Source: Nitriliruptorales bacterium
Lineage (GTDB): Bacteria; Actinomycetota; Nitriliruptoria; Euzebyales; Egibacteraceae
Length of the DNA: 8,442 nucleotides
Assembly (NCBI GenBank): GCA_007119305.1
Contig: SKPY01000109.1
Coordinates: 1-8,442, forward strand
Direction of reading: 5' to 3'
Shown here: positions 5,034-8,442 of the stretch, one piece after another
How the letters are laid out: each line of letters begins with the position of its first letter
How positions within the stretch are numbered: position 1 is the first letter of the stretch
Notes under the pieces: generated by a model
Seen by the model: the letters and a program-made list of their open reading frames with translations, nothing else
Told to the model about the DNA's origin: nothing
The model's database searches: none
Translations under genes and position numbers: made by a program

Positions 5034-6707
5034 GTGGACGTCTCGCTCGATCAGGCCAGCACCCTCGTGACTGCAGCGCGCCAAGTCGTGGACCGAGCGG
5101 TTGCGCGGCTCGCGCAGGACAGCGAGGCGGAAGGCCGGGTCGACCTCGCGGCCATGGATCGCGAGCAGGTGCTCGCCTACGACCTCGCCACGTCGGCGAG
5201 CCTGGTCACCGCCGCCGAGGAGATGCTCGGCTGGGGGGAGGGCGGCCCCCTGCAGGCCCAGCTGACCGTCGCGTTCGCCGGGCATGTCGTCGCCGAGATC
5301 GACGCCCGGCTGCTGGGCCGGGAGAGCAGCTGGGCCGCCGCGGGCGCGCCGTGGCACGACGGGCAGGTCGCGCAGGCACTTGCGGCAGCGCGGGCACCCC
5401 GGCTGCTCGACGCGATCGCCGAGCAGGCGCTGGCAGGCGTCGATCTGCCACGCGGCCTCAGCGACGAGCTCGAGATGGCACGTCAGACCTTCCGCGACTT
5501 CGCGGAGGCGAAGGTGATGCCGGTCGCTGAGGGGGTGCACCGCAAGGACGCCGACATCCCCGAGGAGATCATCAGCGAGCTCGCGGCGATGGGGTGCTTC
5601 GGGTTGTCGATCCCCGCCCGCTACGGCGGCTTCACCGAGGACGGGTCCGACGGCCACAGCGAGAGCGACTTCATGTCCATGGTGGTGGTGACCGAGGAGC
5701 TGTCCCGCGGCTCGCTCGGCGTGGCCGGCAGCCTGATCACCAGACCCGAGATCCTGTCGAAGGCACTCGTCGCAGGGGGCACCGAGGAGCAGAAGCAGCA
5801 GTGGCTGCCCAAGCTCGCCTCCGGGGAGGCGATGTGCGCGGTCGCGGTCACCGAACCGGACTACGGCTCGGACGTCGCCAACCTGAAGGCGAGCGCGGTC
5901 GCGGACGGTGACCACTACGTCATCAACGGCGTGAAGACCTGGTGCACGTTCGGGGGCAGGGCGGACCTGCTCATGCTGCTCGCCCGCACCGGCACGCGCG
6001 CGGACAAGCACCGGGGCCTGTCGCTGTTCGTCATCGAGAAGCCGCCCTATCCCGGCCACGCGTGGACGCACGAGGGCAAGGACGGCGGGCGGATGGATGC
6101 CCGGGCCATCGGCACGATCGGCTACCGGGGCATGCACAGCTTCGAGATCGCCTTCGAGGACTACCGTGTGCCTGCCGCCAACCTCGTGGGTGGCGAGCAC
6201 GGCCTCGGCAAGGGCTTCTACCTGCAGATGAACGCGTTCGCGAACGGACGCCTGCAGACCGCGGCGCGGGCGCTCGGGCTCATGCAGGCGGCCTTCGAAG
6301 CGGCCGCCGGGTACGCGAACGAGCGGCACGTGTTCGGCTTGCCGTTGGGTGACTACCAGCTCACGCGCGCCAAGCTCGCGCAGATGGCCTACCTCATCGC
6401 GGCCTGCCGCCAGTTCACCTACCGAAGCGCGCAGCTGCTGGCCGGCGGCACGTCCGGCGACGGCGGCGACGGCCGCGACGGACAGCTCGAGGCGTCGATG
6501 GCCAAGTCCTTCGCCTGCACGGCCGCCGAGTGGCTCACCCGCGAGGCGCAGCAGATCCACGGCGGCTACGGCTACGCCGAGGAGTACGCGGTGTCACGGT
6601 ACTTCGTCGACGCCCGCGTGCTGTCGATCTTCGAGGGCGCCGACGAGACCCTCGCGCTGCGGGTCATCATCCGCCGTCTGCTCGAAGACGCGTTGCAGGC
6701 CCGGTGA
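5034..6707 (+). CDS. mcd: Acyl-CoA dehydrogenase with N-terminal extension, probable (2S)-methylsuccinyl-CoA dehydrogenase
   Basis: A 557-residue flavoenzyme predicted to oxidise (2S)-methylsuccinyl-CoA to mesaconyl-CoA in the ethylmalonyl-CoA pathway, passing electrons to ETF. Ordinary acyl-CoA dehydrogenases are about 380-400 residues; this one has about 150 extra N-terminal residues, mostly helical, which is a known mark of Mcd. The dehydrogenase core follows: N-terminal helical domain from about 155, the FAD/substrate segment VTEPDYGSD near 272-280, and the C-terminal helical domain with NGRLQTAARALGLMQAAF and IHGGYGYAEEYAVSRYF. The candidate catalytic base is E534 in the segment IFEGADETL. 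The start is GTG 5034, with AAAGGA 7 nt upstream; an in-frame ATG at 5001 falls inside the -10 region and is disfavoured. The neighbouring mch-like hydratase would use its product. Alternatives are another branched-chain acyl-CoA dehydrogenase, but the extension and the neighbour favour Mcd. Confidence 0.82.
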   Translation: MDVSLDQASTLVTAARQVVDRAVARLAQDSEAEGRVDLAAMDREQVLAYDLATSASLVTAAEEMLGWGEGGPLQAQLTVAFAGHVVAEIDARLLGRESSWAAAGAPWHDGQVAQALAAARAPRLLDAIAEQALAGVDLPRGLSDELEMARQTFRDFAEAKVMPVAEGVHRKDADIPEEIISELAAMGCFGLSIPARYGGFTEDGSDGHSESDFMSMVVVTEELSRGSLGVAGSLITRPEILSKALVAGGTEEQKQQWLPKLASGEAMCAVAVTEPDYGSDVANLKASAVADGDHYVINGVKTWCTFGGRADLLMLLARTGTRADKHRGLSLFVIEKPPYPGHAWTHEGKDGGRMDARAIGTIGYRGMHSFEIAFEDYRVPAANLVGGEHGLGKGFYLQMNAFANGRLQTAARALGLMQAAFEAAAGYANERHVFGLPLGDYQLTRAKLAQMAYLIAACRQFTYRSAQLLAGGTSGDGGDGRDGQLEASMAKSFACTAAEWLTREAQQIHGGYGYAEEYAVSRYFVDARVLSIFEGADETLALRVIIRRLLEDALQAR

Positions 6708-6735
6708 GGGGGGCCATCCGCAGGCGCGCAGGCGG

Positions 6736-6741
6736 CACAAT
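6736..6741 (+). promoter_or_regulatory. Candidate -10 box for a leaderless khtT-like transcript
   Basis: CACAAT (four of six matches to TATAAT) ends 6 nt before the ATG at 6748, the spacing expected for leaderless mRNA. No clear -35 is seen, and an AGGA at 6742-6745 is too close to the ATG to be an ideal ribosome site. The 40-bp gap after mcd allows either a separate promoter or readthrough. Confidence 0.35.
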
Positions 6742-6747
6742 AGGACC

Positions 6748-7233
6748 ATGAGCCGCATCGAAGAGACCCAGCTTCCCGGTGTGGGCGTGCGCCACGACTT
6801 CCAGACCCGAGCCGGCCCCCGGGTGGGTGTCATCAGCCACCGCACGGGTCGGCGGGAGCTGCTGATCTACTCGGGCAGCGACCCCGACGCCTGCAGTGAG
6901 GTGCTGCGCCTCGACGAGGACGAGGGGCACACCCTGGCCGACCTGTTGGGCGGCACCTCCGTCGCGGAAGCCGCGCACGAGATCACCCAGCAGGTGGAGG
7001 GGCTGGCGATCGACTGGGTCGTGGTGGCCCCCGCCTCCGGCGCGACAGGCAAGTCACTCGCGGAGTGCGGGGTCCGCCGTGAGACCGGAGCCACGGTCGT
7101 GGCGGTGGTCCGTGACGGTGAGACCGTGGCCGCCCCCGGAGGGGACTTCGTGCTGAAGGGGGGCGACACGGCCGTCGTGGTCGGCACGACCGAGGACATC
7201 GGGCAGATCACGTCCCTGCTGCGCGGCTCCTAG
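6748..7233 (+). CDS. khtT: KhtT-like regulatory subunit of a cation:proton antiporter (RCK_C/TrkA-C)
   Basis: A 161-residue soluble protein. The N-terminal part, with ETQLPGVGVRHDFQT and RVGVISHRTGRRELLIY, matches the N-terminal domain of KhtT-type regulators. The C-terminal half (about 85-160) has the RCK_C/TrkA-C pattern, including GKSLAECGVRRETGATVVAVVRDGE and FVLKGGDTAVVVGTTEDI. In Bacillus subtilis KhtT gates the K+/H+ antiporter KhtU and binds c-di-AMP through its RCK_C domain; a related pair in Streptomyces is also c-di-AMP linked, as I recall. There is no RCK_N (NAD-binding) domain. The stop codon is 3 nt before the antiporter ATG in the same frame, so translation is almost certainly coupled. 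Ligand binding here is inferred from the family only; the gene symbol is by analogy. Confidence 0.8.
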   Translation: MSRIEETQLPGVGVRHDFQTRAGPRVGVISHRTGRRELLIYSGSDPDACSEVLRLDEDEGHTLADLLGGTSVAEAAHEITQQVEGLAIDWVVVAPASGATGKSLAECGVRRETGATVVAVVRDGETVAAPGGDFVLKGGDTAVVVGTTEDIGQITSLLRGS

Positions 7234-7236
7234 CCT

Positions 7237-8439
7237 ATGGTCCTTGCCGTGGTCGGCACGGAGGTCGCGCGGACCTTCGTGGAGCTGGGGGCGGTCGTGC
7301 TCGTCCTCGCTGCGCTCGCGCGCGCGGCGAACCGCCTGGCGTTCAGCCCCATCCCGCTGTTCCTGCTCGCCGGTCTGGCGCTGGGCGAAGGCGGGCTCGC
7401 GCCGCTGTCGCTGTCGGAGGACTTCATCCAGCTGGGCGCCGAGATCGGGGTGATCCTGCTGCTGTTCATGCTCGGCCTGGAGTACTCGAGCGGCGAGCTG
7501 CGGGCGGGGATGCGACGCGGGTGGCCGGCCGGCCTGGTCGACATCGGCCTCAACTTCGTGCCCGGAGTGCTGATCGGGCTGGCCCTGGGGTGGAGCCCGA
7601 TCGCGGCGCTGCTGCTCGGCGGGGTCACGTACAACACCTCGTCGGGCATCATGGCGAAGGTGCTCGGTGACCTCGACCGGTTCGGCAACCGGGAGACGCC
7701 GGCGGTGCTGACCCTGTCGGTGATGGAGGACCTCACCAACACCGTGTACCTGCCGATCGTCGGCGTGCTGCTGATCGGAACGGGGTTCGTGGCCGGAGTG
7801 CTGTCGCTGGGTGCAGCGCTGGCGACGGTCGCGGTGGTCCTGCTCGTGGGGCTGCGCTACGGCGAGCGGCTCAGCCGGGTGCTCGCCAGCCCCTCCGACG
7901 AGGCCGTGCTGCTCACCATCTTCGGCAGCGTGCTGCTCATCGCAGGGGTGACCCAGCTGCTGCAGGTGTCCAGCGCGATCGGGGCGTTCCTGCTCGGCAT
8001 CGCGCTGTCCGGCCCGCTCGCGGAGCGCGCCCGCCTGCTGCTCGGTCCGCTGCGGGACCTGTTCGCGGCGACGTTCTTCCTGTTCTTCGGGCTGCAGATC
8101 GACCCGCGGGGGCTGACCGCCACGCTCGGACTTGCCATCTTCCTCGCGGTGGTGACGGGTGCGAGCAAGGTCGCGACCGGCTGGTGGGCCGCAGGGCGCC
8201 TTGGTGTCGGGACCCGGGGTCGGTTCCGCGCCGGCTTCGCGCTGCTGCCGCGCGGGGAGTTCTCGATCGTCATCGCGGGGCTCGGCGTCGCCGCCGGGGT
8301 CGAGCCACAGCTGGGCCCGCTCGCGGCCGCCTACGTGCTCATCCTCGCGATCAGCGCGCCGGTGCTCATGCGCTACAGCGACCCGCTCGTGGAGTGGGTG
8401 CAGGGCCGGCGTGCGAGACGCGCTCTGCGGTCGGGCTAG
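7237..8439 (+). CDS. khtU: KhtU-like CPA2 cation:proton antiporter
   Basis: A 400-residue integral membrane protein with about 12 hydrophobic helices throughout and no cytoplasmic RCK_N domain after the last one, so regulation must come from the separate upstream protein. Family marks are SPIPLFLLAGLALGEGG near the N-terminus, LLLFMLGLEYSSGEL, the unwound-helix motif NTSSG (133-137, where Kef proteins have SST), and VMEDLTNT with E164/D165, the acidic pair position used for cation/proton exchange. The predicted role is K+(Na+)/H+ exchange for pH and potassium homeostasis. No Shine-Dalgarno is visible before the ATG at 7237; with the 3-nt gap, translation probably depends on ribosomes finishing the upstream gene. 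It ends with TAG at 8437-8439, 3 nt before the window edge. Ion specificity cannot be told from sequence. Confidence 0.87.
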   Translation: MVLAVVGTEVARTFVELGAVVLVLAALARAANRLAFSPIPLFLLAGLALGEGGLAPLSLSEDFIQLGAEIGVILLLFMLGLEYSSGELRAGMRRGWPAGLVDIGLNFVPGVLIGLALGWSPIAALLLGGVTYNTSSGIMAKVLGDLDRFGNRETPAVLTLSVMEDLTNTVYLPIVGVLLIGTGFVAGVLSLGAALATVAVVLLVGLRYGERLSRVLASPSDEAVLLTIFGSVLLIAGVTQLLQVSSAIGAFLLGIALSGPLAERARLLLGPLRDLFAATFFLFFGLQIDPRGLTATLGLAIFLAVVTGASKVATGWWAAGRLGVGTRGRFRAGFALLPRGEFSIVIAGLGVAAGVEPQLGPLAAAYVLILAISAPVLMRYSDPLVEWVQGRRARRALRSG

Positions 8440-8442
8440 CCG

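Noticed and set aside
3168..6560. A 1,130-codon open frame on the minus strand running across several genes.
   Set aside because: It reads antisense through mcd and out of frame through the MDMPI, MaoC and PLDc_N genes, all of which have clear family motifs, and its product is Arg/Ala/Gly-rich low-complexity sequence. It is an artefact of high GC content.

Overview
The window is GC-rich (roughly 70% by eye) with tightly packed genes and frequent GTG starts. Several gene types point to Actinomycetota: a CysO-type sulfur carrier ending in AVAGG beside a zinc-ribbon threonine synthase, a protein of the mycothiol-dependent maleylpyruvate isomerase (DinB-like) superfamily, and the short actinobacterial form of mesaconyl-CoA hydratase. 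I cannot assign a genus. I see no mobile element, tRNA, rRNA, CRISPR array or sign of recent transfer, and the longest stretch without a gene is 249 bp (559-807).

Layout. (1) 1-558, plus strand: the 3' end of an AI-2E family (PerM-like) transporter, cut by the window edge. (2) 559-807: a leader region that holds three consecutive hairpins. The last is a textbook intrinsic terminator ending 24 nt before the thrC start codon, which strongly suggests transcription attenuation. (3) 808-3205, plus strand: a compact three-gene operon, thrC (threonine synthase), cysO (ubiquitin-like sulfur carrier) and larE (PP-loop sacrificial sulfur transferase), separated by 5 nt each. A 10-bp GC hairpin at 3233-3260 closes it. 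(4) 3290-4926, minus strand: a small PLDc_N membrane protein, a MaoC-like hydratase (probable mesaconyl-CoA hydratase, mch) and a DinB/MDMPI-family protein. (5) 5034-6707, plus strand: an acyl-CoA dehydrogenase with a long N-terminal extension, best read as (2S)-methylsuccinyl-CoA dehydrogenase (mcd). (6) 6748-8439, plus strand: a regulator plus antiporter pair of the KhtTU type (RCK_C protein and CPA2 cation:proton antiporter).

How they fit together. Mcd and Mch catalyse consecutive steps of the ethylmalonyl-CoA pathway (methylsuccinyl-CoA to mesaconyl-CoA to beta-methylmalyl-CoA). The host therefore probably assimilates acetyl-CoA by that route, with ccr, the mutase and the lyase encoded elsewhere. 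The thrC-cysO-larE unit links amino-acid synthesis to sulfur transfer. The pairing of thrC with cysO is, as I recall, common in actinobacteria, while the coupling to larE and the attenuator-like leader are the parts most worth a second look. All functional assignments rest on reading the translated sequence and recalled family motifs; no database search was run.
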